A program made the position numbers and the translations under genes. A stretch of 64,000 nt of DNA from Desulfosporosinus sp. OT (GTDB taxonomy: Bacteria; Bacillota; Desulfitobacteriia; Desulfitobacteriales; Desulfitobacteriaceae): positions 38,979 through 102,978 of the forward strand of contig NZ_AGAF01000167.1 of NCBI RefSeq assembly GCF_000224515.1, read 5' to 3'. Shown in pieces: positions 53,858-63,164 of this stretch (position 1 is the first letter of the stretch; each line of letters begins with the position of its first letter). Under the pieces are notes generated by a model, which did no database searches, had not been told where the DNA came from, and saw nothing but the letters and a program-made list of their open reading frames with translations.

Positions 53858-54814
53858 TCAACCTTTCAAGATTTCGAGAATTTTCTCCGAGGACTCATCC
53901 CAACTTTTGCTGTTAGAGAGCAATGTGGTCTGTGATTTATAATAAGCCGCGTTCTCAATTGCTTTTGTAAGATCTATCATGCTGTCAATAATTGTTAAAG
54001 CCTTTGGGTTGGTTGTTTTTATATAGGATAATGAGGATAGTTGCTTATACGCAACGACAGGAGTTCCGCAAGACAAGGCTTCCATCACGGATAGCGGGAT
54101 AGAAATCACAAACTCCGTCGTTTTTGTAGGAAATAAATAAACGTCTGCAAGTTGAAACAGTTCTTCAACATTCGGCAAATATCCAGTTAACAGCCTAATG
54201 TTCGCCTTTTGCAACTTTTCAATCACTTCTTTGTTCTCAAACAATCCGCTTGCAACGATAACGCACTGATAGTGCTCTTGGTTGATCTGACAAAAATCTT
54301 CAAGCCCTCGCCCGTATGAACAATGCCCCACATGAAGTACGACAGGTCGCAAGGTGTCAAAGCCATACTTTTCCTTTAGATGAGATCTTTCATGAGGCGG
54401 ACGCGCTCGAAATTTTTGACTGTCAATGCCAACGGAAACCTCAAATACCTTACCCTCTTTTGGAAGTCTCAACTTACGCATATCATTTTTATATATCGTA
54501 AAATAATTACATCTCAACGGATATACGTTATTTAATAGGACAAACCCGTACTCTGGTTCTTGAACCAATAAAACAAATAGTTTATTAACGTGTAACCTTA
54601 GTAGCTGGCAAAGCAAAAAGACTTTGAGATTTGCCCTTGCGCAAACAATCACTGCGTCGGTTGACTTAGCAATGGATAAGATAGCCCCAATGTCTCTGAG
54701 TGCGAAATAAACAACTTCGTGTTTTTTCTCGAAAGACCTTGATAAATGAGTAATTACATTTCTCATGCCTTCGTTCTGAAGTCCATTAACTGTTCCAATA
54801 ATTAGTATCTTCAT
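53858..54814 (-). CDS. Glycosyltransferase family 4-like
   Basis: A 318-residue GT-B protein. VVLHVGHCSYGRGLEDF marks the donor domain start, and LADVYLFPTKTTEFVISIPL then SVMEALSCGTPVVAY carries the E-x7-E-type motif. Shorter than usual GT4 enzymes (about 370). It overlaps the next upstream glycosyltransferase gene by four bases. Confidence 0.83.
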   Translation of the reverse strand: MKILIIGTVNGLQNEGMRNVITHLSRSFEKKHEVVYFALRDIGAILSIAKSTDAVIVCARANLKVFLLCQLLRLHVNKLFVLLVQEPEYGFVLLNNVYPLRCNYFTIYKNDMRKLRLPKEGKVFEVSVGIDSQKFRARPPHERSHLKEKYGFDTLRPVVLHVGHCSYGRGLEDFCQINQEHYQCVIVASGLFENKEVIEKLQKANIRLLTGYLPNVEELFQLADVYLFPTKTTEFVISIPLSVMEALSCGTPVVAYKQLSSLSYIKTTNPKALTIIDSMIDLTKAIENAAYYKSQTTLLSNSKSWDESSEKILEILKG

Positions 54815-55914
54815 AGCAACACCTCTTTTAGTTGTTCTCTCAAGTTGTCGACGCTTGCACTAAAAGTAAATTTCTGAACTATAATCTTTTCTGCAGCTTT
54901 GGCAATTGATAGGAAGTTCTGTGAGGACAACGCTCGAATCATAGCTTCACAAATACTATCTACTGAACAGTCTGAGAGAATCCAACCATTAACCCAATCT
55001 TCAATCACATCAATAATGCCGCCGACAGGCGAAGCGATTGCAGGAACACCCTGGAACATTGTCTCAATGAGCCCATTCGGTAATCCTTCCGCATCCGTGG
55101 GAAAAAGTAAAAGTTTCCACTTTGCAACAATACTAGGTAACTTACTGTGTTCCACCCAACCAAGCAATTCAACCTTGTGTTCGAGCTTAAACTCTTTGAT
55201 CAGATTTTCACAGTCATCTCTTAGCATTCCGCTGCCAACTATCTGAAGTTTCCAATTGGGTTTTTGATTGGAAAACATAGCAAAGGCTTTAATGCTTTCT
55301 AACACGTGCTTACCCTCCACTAGTCGACAGACCATACCAATAGTATTTTCCTTTTGTTCATACAAAGGTTCGGCCTTGCCCTCAACAAACAAGTGTATAA
55401 TTTTTATCTTCTCAGGTTTTATTCTAATATTCCAACAATCAATCACCGAAAGACTTTCAACGCAGATATAGTCTGCATGCTCAGCCATATAAACGATCAT
55501 TTTTTCAGAGATATTTCTAAATAGAGTTTTTTTACCTTCATTACCGACATTACCCATCAAGAAGTAATAAGTCCTCGCCCTTTTAAGTTTCGCTGCCCAG
55601 AATGGCAACAACATTTTATCCGCAATCCAGAAAAATGCTAGGTCATCTCTTTCCACCCTTTTTAGGATCATAGAAAGTAACAACAACTCCAGTTTCAGAA
55701 AACTCAATACTTTTCTCAGTTTGTTACCAGTACGACTGCACCTTACGTTGTAGAGTTCTACACAGGCATTATCGTCAAAGTCTTCAATATTACCTCCCAA
55801 GACCATAAGCTTGCCGAAGATGCAGGATAACAGAAGCGAAAATTTACTCAAACTTATAAGAGACGATTTATTCGAGTCCGGAATGGGGTTTGAGACGATA
55901 AACACCTTGCTCAT
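54811..55914 (-). CDS. Glycosyltransferase family 4
   Basis: A 367-residue GT-B protein with TIGMVCRLVEGKHVLESIKA at the donor domain start and LFPTDAEGLPNGLIETMFQG then VPAIASPVGG as the retaining-GT4 motif. The stop overlaps the start of the next GT gene, so the two are co-translated. Donor and acceptor unknown. Confidence 0.9.
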   Translation of the reverse strand: MSKVFIVSNPIPDSNKSSLISLSKFSLLLSCIFGKLMVLGGNIEDFDDNACVELYNVRCSRTGNKLRKVLSFLKLELLLLSMILKRVERDDLAFFWIADKMLLPFWAAKLKRARTYYFLMGNVGNEGKKTLFRNISEKMIVYMAEHADYICVESLSVIDCWNIRIKPEKIKIIHLFVEGKAEPLYEQKENTIGMVCRLVEGKHVLESIKAFAMFSNQKPNWKLQIVGSGMLRDDCENLIKEFKLEHKVELLGWVEHSKLPSIVAKWKLLLFPTDAEGLPNGLIETMFQGVPAIASPVGGIIDVIEDWVNGWILSDCSVDSICEAMIRALSSQNFLSIAKAAEKIIVQKFTFSASVDNLREQLKEVLL

Positions 55915-55929
55915 ATCATCATCCTATTC

Positions 55930-57390
55930 TTACTCGTTAAATAAGTAGGTTTTAAATTTTGCAAATGCTTTTAATGAACGCTTCAAATCATCAAAGTTCA
56001 ACATACCCATCCACAGCCTGTGACAAATATACCAAAAGCGAAGATAATATTTCTTCCTTGCAAATGCACAAAAATCTACGAATTCCTGTGCAGAGATTTC
56101 AGGAAGGTTGATGACACAACTCATCGTTCCGTCCTCGTTACAATACTCATCATACCTTCCGTTAATATAACCGTATGACTTTGCCCAGGTATAAGCCTCG
56201 GTGCCTGGATAAGGAACGAGGGGGAAAAACTGTGCCGTATCAGTTTTAAATCTTAAAGCCGCCTTCAACGTTTCATTCATAGTTTCCTTTGTTTCACCTT
56301 GGTTTCCCACCATATAGCACGCGTGAACTAAAAGCCCAGCTTTCTTCGCGTTTGCAATATATTTCTCAATCTGTTGAACGGTTGTTCCTTTTTTAATATT
56401 ATTAAGAATCGTCTGATTAAGACTTTCAATACCTGGGATAATCAGGTGACAGCCGGCCTTTTTCATCAGTTTCATCGTTTCAAAATCAAGATTTACTCTT
56501 GCATTGCAAATCCACTTTAGCCGTTTGTGCAGACGGTTCTCAATAAGCAAATTACAAATCTCAGTAACGCGTTTTTTGTTAACTGTAAACGTATCATCTT
56601 CAATAACGATTTCTTTGACTCTTGGAAAGTTAGCGGCAATATATTTAATTTCATCAATTACGTTTTGGGCGCTCCTGAGACGATATTGATGACCGTGCAG
56701 GGTCTGTGGATACACACAAAAGTTGCATCTTGCCGGGCAACCTCTGCCCGTAAATATCTGAATGGACGGATATGATGCAGCAGGGAAAGAGTAATCCATG
56801 ATGTCAAGGTGCTTTTTGATAAACTCGGCGGCAAAGGGAATTTCGTCCAATTCTGTTATATACTCAGCATCCCTATTATGAATGAGGTTACCACTGCGTC
56901 GGTAAGTTAACCCATCAACCTTTTCTAGCCCAACATTGTTTTTAATTGTATATGCAAGATTTTTAATAATATAGTCGTATTCTTTTCTAGCAATTCCATC
57001 GATCCGACCATCTGCTTCCATAGTCTCGGTTACTGTCGACGACGGATGGGTCCCGACAAGCAAAATAAATGCGTTAGGATATCTGTCTTTGATTGTCCCA
57101 GCAAAAGCAATATCACTGTAAATAGACGGAGTACTAGTATCTAGTACAAACAGTCTTGTATCTTCAGCATGTTCAGACACATAATTCAAGCTTGCTTCCT
57201 CATCCATATTTTTAGCTGGCGCATCTAGAAACTCAATATCGAAACCTTCTTTTTCAACAACAGCAGCGGCATAAATTAACCACAATGGGTAATAAAGAAC
57301 ACCACTATGACCGATTGCAGGACTCCTTGATTCTCGAGAAAATTTGCCATATTGGGCTTTAAATGGTGGGTTAACAAAAAAGACCTTCAT
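55930..57390 (-). CDS. B12-binding-domain radical SAM protein
   Basis: About 486 residues, starting at ATG 57390 with GGAGGCAAAA in front (an upstream ATG at 57435 overlaps the previous gene). The N-terminus (VFFVNPPFK ... FILLVGTHPSST) is the cobalamin-binding Rossmann fold; GRGCPARCNFCVYPQTLHG holds C-x3-C-x2-C for the [4Fe-4S] cluster. Class B and related enzymes methylate or rearrange unactivated carbons. In this cluster the substrate is probably a sugar or lipid carrier; that is inference. Confidence 0.88.
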   Translation of the reverse strand: MKVFFVNPPFKAQYGKFSRESRSPAIGHSGVLYYPLWLIYAAAVVEKEGFDIEFLDAPAKNMDEEASLNYVSEHAEDTRLFVLDTSTPSIYSDIAFAGTIKDRYPNAFILLVGTHPSSTVTETMEADGRIDGIARKEYDYIIKNLAYTIKNNVGLEKVDGLTYRRSGNLIHNRDAEYITELDEIPFAAEFIKKHLDIMDYSFPAASYPSIQIFTGRGCPARCNFCVYPQTLHGHQYRLRSAQNVIDEIKYIAANFPRVKEIVIEDDTFTVNKKRVTEICNLLIENRLHKRLKWICNARVNLDFETMKLMKKAGCHLIIPGIESLNQTILNNIKKGTTVQQIEKYIANAKKAGLLVHACYMVGNQGETKETMNETLKAALRFKTDTAQFFPLVPYPGTEAYTWAKSYGYINGRYDEYCNEDGTMSCVINLPEISAQEFVDFCAFARKKYYLRFWYICHRLWMGMLNFDDLKRSLKAFAKFKTYLFNE

Positions 57391-57422
57391 TTTTGCCTCC
57401 AAAACTTTTTCTTCAATAACTT

Positions 57423-58199
57423 TTAACTTACACAATGTCGGCAGTTTAATTTCCTATATTTTTTAATGTTTTTAAATGTATAAAAAAGCATAAAATACGC
57501 CGATTGAAATATATTTAACCCGATATGCCGATAAACCATAAAAGTCATCTTCGCTGCTTTGATTTTGTTGCCCGATTTTGAGTTTTTGGAAAGTCGATAT
57601 ATTAAGAGAGGCTCATTGATGCCGTAAGCGTAGCTTTCTGTCTTAAGTATCTTCAGCCACATTGCGAAGTCTTCGTGCATATCGTCCCGTTCCATTTTGA
57701 GACCCGACAGACACTGCTTCTTAACAAGCACGGAAGAGCAGGCAATAATATTTTGCTTCAACAGATCTTTGTATTTTACCAATTCAGGAATTTTAAGAAC
57801 ATACGAATTGGGGTTGTCGTTTTCGTCCATAAATGACAATCCTGTATATATCAAGTTAGCGTGTTCGTTATTTCTGATCAAGTTTATTTGCTTTTCGAGT
57901 TTCTCTGATCTCCACATATCATCACTGTCGAGAAAAGCTATCCAATCTCCAATTGACTGGGCTATACCGAGATTTCTTGATGCTGAAACACCTCTATTCT
58001 TTTCATTACGAAAAAAATGTACCCTTTTATCTTTAATTACCATAGCTTTTATGATTTCAGCCGTATTATCTTCAGAACCATCATCTATAACAATAAGTTC
58101 GAATTGATCGTATGACTGATTCAAGACTGAATTTATTGCTTTTTCAATATATTTTTCAGCATTATAAGCAGGCATAATAACACTAACAAATTGACTCAT
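57423..58199 (-). CDS. Glycosyltransferase family 2
   Basis: A 258-residue GT-A enzyme. ATG 58199 (residues SQFVSVIMPAYNAEKYIEKA) is preferred over 58226. It has the nucleotide-sugar motifs VIDDGSEDNTAEI and WIAFLDSDDMW (D-x-D). Inverting glycosyltransfer from a nucleotide sugar, cytoplasmic. The third quarter, HEDFAMWLKIL, is a common acceptor-site motif of this group. Confidence 0.92.
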   Translation of the reverse strand: MSQFVSVIMPAYNAEKYIEKAINSVLNQSYDQFELIVIDDGSEDNTAEIIKAMVIKDKRVHFFRNEKNRGVSASRNLGIAQSIGDWIAFLDSDDMWRSEKLEKQINLIRNNEHANLIYTGLSFMDENDNPNSYVLKIPELVKYKDLLKQNIIACSSVLVKKQCLSGLKMERDDMHEDFAMWLKILKTESYAYGINEPLLIYRLSKNSKSGNKIKAAKMTFMVYRHIGLNIFQSAYFMLFYTFKNIKKYRKLNCRHCVS

Positions 58200-58304
58200 C
58201 AAAACATCCCCAAAATAAATTATCAATTAATCTTATGGAAGGAGGAAGGGAAGAGGTCTAATACATTACTTAAACATAGTCATAAGATAATTAGTAATAT
58301 TAAG

Positions 58305-59654
58305 TTACGAAACTAAGTTTTTAACGCCAGTATTCGTTTCTGCATTTAACCCGACTGCTCTCTCCCGTTGGAACACCACTCTTACTGTCTGAAACAAAAT
58401 ACTAAAATCCAAGCCCAACGAATAATTTCTAATATACATTATGTCGAACCTTAATTTATCTTCAGGAGTGGTCGTATATTTCCCTTTAACCTGAGCAAGT
58501 CCAGTAATTCCAGGTTTTACAGCCATCCGATAACTATAATATGGGATTGACTCTCTATACTGATCTACAAAAAATTGACGTTCTGGTCGAGGACCAACAA
58601 TGCTCATATCCCCTTTTATTACATTAATTAATTGTGGCAACTCATCTAGTCTTGTTGCACGCAGAAATGCTCCAAATCTTGTTATTCTGGGATCTTTCTC
58701 AACTGCTAATACCGGTCCGGTCTTTTGTTCAGCGTTGTCTACCATTGAGCGGAACTTCATTACTTTAAATGAAAGACTTTTTTCCCCCAACCTTTCTTGG
58801 CTAAATATTGCCGGCCCTGGTGATAAGATTGGTATTAAAATCCTCAATGTAATCATAATCGGACTCGCAACTAATAACATTAACGAGGAAATTATGATGT
58901 CGAATACTCTTTTTGCAAATCGTTGTCTAATATCTAAACCCAGGGGTTTGATTGATAGTAATAATGTGTCATCAACGCATTGAGCTTCAGCACTGTAAAG
59001 CAAGATCTCTATCAGATCTGGAACTAAAAGAACCTCCTTTCCTTTTTTGACACAAAGGTCAATCACTTTCATTTTATCTTCGATTCCTGGGTTAATTGCT
59101 ATAACATCCACTTCATCAAGTACCGATTGTAATTCATGTCTATTTGCATTTTCACAAATAGAAAAACCCTTATGGTTAGCAAATTTCTTTATCAATCTTC
59201 TAGTTTCAAAGCTAGTATTTTTTTCGATGAACAACAACCTTTTTGATTTATAGACTTCTCGAAATAGTAACTGAATAATAGTACGCGAAATAGAAAATAA
59301 AAAAAATTCTAAAACTGTCGCCGTTAAAGCAACTGAATCAGGTAGAACAGAGTTTTCAATTATATAAACATAACTCATTATAAGTGCTGTGTTAATAATC
59401 ATTGCCGCGAAAAGAGAACAGAGAACTTTTAGTAAGCTTCGAGTTATAGCTACTGTATATAAGTCAAATATATAAAATGATAATAGAATCCCTATACAAA
59501 CAAATGGCAAGACTTTAAAATACGCATTCCAGTAAGTAAAAGGACTTTGAGGTCCAAATATAATCAAATAACATAGATGGTAAGACAAGTTAATGATACC
59601 TATGTCAAGGAATGCTAATAAAATAGAAATCGATGAAAAACGACTTTTCGTCAC
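58305..59654 (-). CDS. Undecaprenyl-phosphate sugar transferase (initiating, WbaP-like)
   Basis: A 449-residue protein: four N-terminal TM helices, a cytoplasmic Rossmann-like part, a fifth membrane helix (IISSLMLLVASPIMITLRIL) and the bacterial sugar transferase domain. The catalytic blocks are FSQERLGEKSLSFKVMKFRS, RLDELPQLINVIKGDMSIVG and PRPE, and VKPGITGLAQVKG. It transfers a sugar-1-phosphate to undecaprenyl phosphate, the first step of repeat-unit assembly. Confidence 0.93.
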   Translation of the reverse strand: MTKSRFSSISILLAFLDIGIINLSYHLCYLIIFGPQSPFTYWNAYFKVLPFVCIGILLSFYIFDLYTVAITRSLLKVLCSLFAAMIINTALIMSYVYIIENSVLPDSVALTATVLEFFLFSISRTIIQLLFREVYKSKRLLFIEKNTSFETRRLIKKFANHKGFSICENANRHELQSVLDEVDVIAINPGIEDKMKVIDLCVKKGKEVLLVPDLIEILLYSAEAQCVDDTLLLSIKPLGLDIRQRFAKRVFDIIISSLMLLVASPIMITLRILIPILSPGPAIFSQERLGEKSLSFKVMKFRSMVDNAEQKTGPVLAVEKDPRITRFGAFLRATRLDELPQLINVIKGDMSIVGPRPERQFFVDQYRESIPYYSYRMAVKPGITGLAQVKGKYTTTPEDKLRFDIMYIRNYSLGLDFSILFQTVRVVFQRERAVGLNAETNTGVKNLVS

Positions 59655-59678
59655 TCTCCCCCTCCTTTTTCTTGATCC

Positions 59679-60623
59679 TTATTTAGCCAGGTTACTGACT
59701 ACATTGCGATCCATTTTATAATAGCTTAAAGTTCTATCCAACCCCTCAAAAAGAGTGCATTTAGGTTGCCATCTCAGTTTATTCTGCGCCTTATTATTGT
59801 CCAAGTAGCTATGTTTAATATCACCTAGTCGTGCTAGTTGATAATCTGGTTCAGTATAGGTATTATTTATAACACACAACGTTCGAAAGAGATCCTTTAC
59901 TGAGGTTTGCAAGTTAGTACTAATATTAATTATTTCACCTGTCCCATTATTGATTGCTAACAAGTTAGCTTCGGCTACATCTTCGACGTAAACAAAATCT
60001 CTTGTTTGGTATCCATCACCAAATATTTTAATTGTTTTGTGCTGCAGCAACCGATTAATAAATATTGATACAACCCCGCCTTCCCCCTCAGCATCCTGGC
60101 GCGGTCCGTATACATTAGCGTATCTAAGGATGGTATAGTCCAGACCGTATAATTCATTAAACACGCTAATGTAATGCTCAGGTGTATGTTTAGATATTCC
60201 ATAAGGTGACTGAGGATTTAATGGATGTTCTTCATCAACCGGCAAATACTTTGGGTCACCATACACTGCAGCCGACGAAGCATAGATTAGCTTTTTCACG
60301 TTATGCATGATGCAATTTTGAAGAATATTAAGGGTGCCTAAAACATTCACATCAGCATCAAAATTAGGAAAATTTAAAGATTGTTGTATGCTAATCTGGG
60401 CAGCATGATGAATCACTACTTCGGGTTTTACTTCCTCAAAAATACTTTCTAACTTTTTTAAGTTGGTGATATCACATTGATGTATTCTGGCCTTATGGTT
60501 TACATTTTCCCGCTTTCCCGTAGAAAAGTTATCAATAACAAAGACTTCGAACTTTCCCCAAATTAATTGATCTACAACATGAGAACCAATAAAACCCGCT
60601 CCACCTGTCACTAATACCTTCAT
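59679..60623 (-). CDS. NAD-dependent sugar epimerase (UDP-glucose 4-epimerase family)
   Basis: A 314-residue short-chain dehydrogenase fold. NAD-binding GGAGFIGSHVVDQL, catalytic ASSAAVYGDP and YGISKHTPEHY (Y-x3-K), and a conserved RYANVYGPRQDAEGEGGV segment place it with UDP-sugar epimerases such as GalE/WbpP relatives. It probably supplies UDP-Gal, UDP-GalNAc or a uronic form to the initiating transferase. It is the first polysaccharide gene, with a palindrome 200 bp upstream. Confidence 0.9.
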   Translation of the reverse strand: MKVLVTGGAGFIGSHVVDQLIWGKFEVFVIDNFSTGKRENVNHKARIHQCDITNLKKLESIFEEVKPEVVIHHAAQISIQQSLNFPNFDADVNVLGTLNILQNCIMHNVKKLIYASSAAVYGDPKYLPVDEEHPLNPQSPYGISKHTPEHYISVFNELYGLDYTILRYANVYGPRQDAEGEGGVVSIFINRLLQHKTIKIFGDGYQTRDFVYVEDVAEANLLAINNGTGEIINISTNLQTSVKDLFRTLCVINNTYTEPDYQLARLGDIKHSYLDNNKAQNKLRWQPKCTLFEGLDRTLSYYKMDRNVVSNLAK

Positions 60624-60825
60624 TTACTTAAACACCTCCTATACGGATAAATAATTTAAACGAATCGCCTAATTGTGACAACAATTTTAGATAATCCCAA
60701 AGATTTCTTTGCATAGTTTCTAAGTTAATTATCCTTTTTAACGAGTTCTTTTTCTTCAGTCATATGTCTAATCTAAACTTGACAACATGTATCATTTAAG
60801 AATTCTACTTTATTCCATCATTGTT

Positions 60826-60837
60826 ATACTAAAGTAT
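60826..60837 (-). promoter_or_regulatory. ATACT-palindrome upstream of the epimerase gene
   Basis: ATACT-AA-AGTAT, an exact 5-2-5 inverted repeat, 203 bp upstream of the epimerase start and 31 bp beyond the stop of the response regulator gene. It belongs to the same site family as 42313 and 46318. Confidence 0.5.
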
Positions 60838-60868
60838 TAGATCTTATCATTTTGTCTAAAGTTTTTCT

Positions 60869-61474
60869 TTAATGAGTCCTTGCATAAAGAGCTGCTTGAG
60901 TTCGACAGCTAAAGCCGAGTTTCGCTAAAACTTGGCTAACATGTTTTTTAACTGTACACTCCGAAATGAATAATTGTTGAGCGATGTCCTTATTTGCTAA
61001 CCCCACTCCAAGTAATCTAAGTACCTCATGCTCTCTTGGTGTTAACATATCCTTGTCATCTAACTTCGATTGTTTCATGACGAGTTCTATGATAGCAGGA
61101 TCATAATATTTCCGACCTTTACTTACTAAGCGAATAGCAGATACAATTTCTTCGGGCATCGAATCTTTAAGAATATATCCATCAATACCCAGCTCACTGG
61201 CACGTCGAAAATCCTCTGGATCGAATGAAGAGGTTAACACTACACATTTACATCCTGAGCCTTGTTTTTTGATCTCTGGCAAGATATCTAATCCGCATTC
61301 ATTCTTAAGCCTTAGATCCAAAATAATGATATCTGGATCAGATCGTCTAATGACATCTAAAGCATCCTTGACTGTAGAAGCTTGCCCTACAAACTCGAAC
61401 CCCTCTTCTAATCCTAAAATTGCTATAAGCCCCTGTCTTGATAATGGAAAATCATCTATGGACACAACCGTCAC
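60869..61474 (-). CDS. NarL/LuxR-type response regulator 1
   Basis: A 201-residue regulator. I start at GTG 61474 (residues TVVSIDDFPLSRQG), with AGGAGG nine bases before it and the same opening as its two paralogues; an upstream in-frame start at 61495 has no site. The receiver has Asp in DIIILDLRLKNECG, and LKDSMPEEIVSA follows. The C-terminal GerE/LuxR helix-turn-helix reads LTPREHEVLRLLGVGLANKD and TVKKHVSQVLAKLGFS. It faces the polysaccharide cluster in the same orientation. Confidence 0.92.
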   Translation of the reverse strand: MTVVSIDDFPLSRQGLIAILGLEEGFEFVGQASTVKDALDVIRRSDPDIIILDLRLKNECGLDILPEIKKQGSGCKCVVLTSSFDPEDFRRASELGIDGYILKDSMPEEIVSAIRLVSKGRKYYDPAIIELVMKQSKLDDKDMLTPREHEVLRLLGVGLANKDIAQQLFISECTVKKHVSQVLAKLGFSCRTQAALYARTH

Positions 61475-61680
61475 AAAACTAACCTCCTGATACAAAATAC
61501 TTCCCAGTGTAATTTAAGCACTAGAATATAGACTACCCTTCATAAACACCTTTGTATAAATTATCATTCATTTCTCGACCTTTTTCGTCACGCAAACGAA
61601 CACCTTCAAATTAATCGAAGGCGTATATCCAGAGTTATACAAATGAAGTACGCATAATCTACAAATGAAGTATACTAATT

Positions 61681-61692
61681 ACACTAAAGTAC
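61681..61692 (-). promoter_or_regulatory. Candidate operator and promoter for response regulator 1
   Basis: On the minus strand GTACTTTAGTGT is followed eight bases on by TATACT, the same layout as at the RiPP promoter. ACAAATGAAGTA occurs twice 22 bp apart at 61639 and 61661. The rest of the 435-bp gap to response regulator 2 holds only the hairpin at 61807. Confidence 0.4.
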
Positions 61693-61806
61693 CGCTATTC
61701 TCAAATTCGCATGCCAAAACAGGTAGTAATGTTAGCATCTAGGGTCGGCATAGGTGACTTTGTAATCAGAAAACAGTGAAAGGAAACCTCTTTTCGCTTG
61801 ACGACT

Positions 61807-61832
61807 AAAAGGGGCGGTTTATCGCCCCTTAC
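61807..61832 (-). terminator. Terminator after response regulator 2
   Basis: AAGGGGCG-GTTTAT-CGCCCCTT, with TTTTAG following on the minus strand. It lies 80 bp after the gene's stop. Confidence 0.65.
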
Positions 61833-61909
61833 GTGTAAACGTATTCAGATTTTAATACGTCATACATCCATCAGTACACTATTGTAACATGAGGCTTATT
61901 GTAATCTCT

Positions 61910-62536
61910 TCAAGAAGGTAATTGACTATTAAATCCTTTTGACCTTGCATAAAGTGCAGCCTGAGTTCTACCACTAAAACCAAGCTTAGATAAAATCCGA
62001 CTCACATGCTTCTTAACTGTATATTCCGTAATGTACAACTGGTCAGCAATATCTTTATTACTTAGACCTGCCCCAAGTGCAGATAGAACCTCCTGCTCCC
62101 TTAGAGTTAGTGGCTCAACATGTTGGCTTTCTCTTTTAAGAACCCACTCAATAACTGCGGGATCATAGTATTTTCTTCCTCGTGCCACTAACCGAATAGC
62201 GTTAACGATTTCCTCAAGCATTGCATCTTTTAAAATATATCCATCGACGCCTAAGTCATTAGCTCTCATAAAATCTTCTAATTTATGTGAATTTGTCAGA
62301 ACCACATACTTACAGCTTAAGTTTGTTTTTTTCATTTCCATTAATATATCTAATCCAGATTCGCCCTTGAGCCATAAATCTAAAATAACAACATCCGGAC
62401 ACGAATTGAAAATAACATTTCTCGCTTCATCAACAGAAGCAGCCTGTCCCACAAATTCAAATCCATCTTCTGATCTCAGAATTGTTATAAGTCCCTGTCT
62501 CGACAATGGATAATCATCTACACATACAAACCTCAC
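61910..62536 (-). CDS. NarL/LuxR-type response regulator 2
   Basis: A 208-residue regulator starting at GTG 62536 behind AGGAGGATGTAGA. The receiver opens RFVCVDDYPLSRQG; its Asp is in DVVILDLWLKGESG; the LuxR domain reads LTLREQEVLSALGAGLSNKD and TVKKHVSRILSKLGFSG. It is clearly a paralogue of regulators 1 and 3. Its start overlaps the stop of a short upstream frame (see 62528). Confidence 0.92.
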   Translation of the reverse strand: MRFVCVDDYPLSRQGLITILRSEDGFEFVGQAASVDEARNVIFNSCPDVVILDLWLKGESGLDILMEMKKTNLSCKYVVLTNSHKLEDFMRANDLGVDGYILKDAMLEEIVNAIRLVARGRKYYDPAVIEWVLKRESQHVEPLTLREQEVLSALGAGLSNKDIADQLYITEYTVKKHVSRILSKLGFSGRTQAALYARSKGFNSQLPS

Positions 62537-62820
62537 TCTACATCCTCCTGAGGACTATATGCCTTCATTGTATCTTTTTTGCATAGTCCCACCTTCATTA
62601 CTAACAATCGAATTCGCTGTTCTTTGCTTGCTGTTGTAAAGACATTTCTTGCACTAACCTCATCATCTGTCGGTATATTTCCTAAGTCTTCGCCATAGAG
62701 AAATCCGATCTCCTAGGTGAACTGAGTACGATTTTCCTTGAGATTTTGGACATACCTTACTTGTCATGCCTACCACCCCTTTAACGCTTTCTGCCAATTT
62801 TCTAGGCCGCAACCTAAAGT
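62528..62820 (-). pseudogene. Remnant coding frame upstream of response regulator 2
   Basis: Minus-strand frame DLGNIPTDDEVSARNVFTTA, then SKEQRIRLLVMKVGL and KAYSPQEDVE, ends in a TGA overlapping the GTG of regulator 2, like a coupled gene. There is no start codon; a TAG precedes it. A second frame just before (MTSKVCPKSQGKSYSVHLGD, from about 62770) ends by stop. A frameshifted small gene is likely; the family is not recognised. The rest of 62821-63115 contains the palindrome at 62994 and no gene. Confidence 0.35.
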
Positions 62821-62993
62821 TGATCCTTATCTAATTATCCAAGAACCGAAAATGAACATCTGATTCTATGTTTATTATTCATTTTTTTGCGGTATTAATC
62901 GTCGCGCAATGGAATAACTTCGAGATATCCAAACAGATACTGTTAATGGAATGCTGACGTCGACTGTCTAGTAACCTATTGGGATAGATTGCA

Positions 62994-63005
62994 ATACTTT
63001 AGTGT
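62994..63005 (-). promoter_or_regulatory. ATACT-palindrome in the gap upstream of response regulator 2
   Basis: ATACT-TT-AGTGT, one mismatch from the exact 5-2-5 palindrome, lies 460 bp upstream of regulator 2, or 225 bp upstream of the remnant frame. Confidence 0.4.
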
Positions 63006-63115
63006 CATTCTAGACTCTATAACTTAAAGCCAATACAGCATTGGAACCAAACTGCTGTTATCCTTTTTGGGTACTTAATGGTAAAAGTATTCCATTGCTA
63101 CGGTAAGCGCAGACT

Positions 63116-63147
63116 GAAAAAGCCACTGCACTGGCAGTGGCTTTTTC
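63116..63147 (-). terminator. Terminator after response regulator 3
   Basis: GAAAAAGCCACTGC-ACTG-GCAGTGGCTTTTTC, a 14-bp perfect stem directly after the gene; it would stop transcription in both directions. Confidence 0.9.
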
Positions 63148-63164
63148 ATTAATTATGAAATTAC

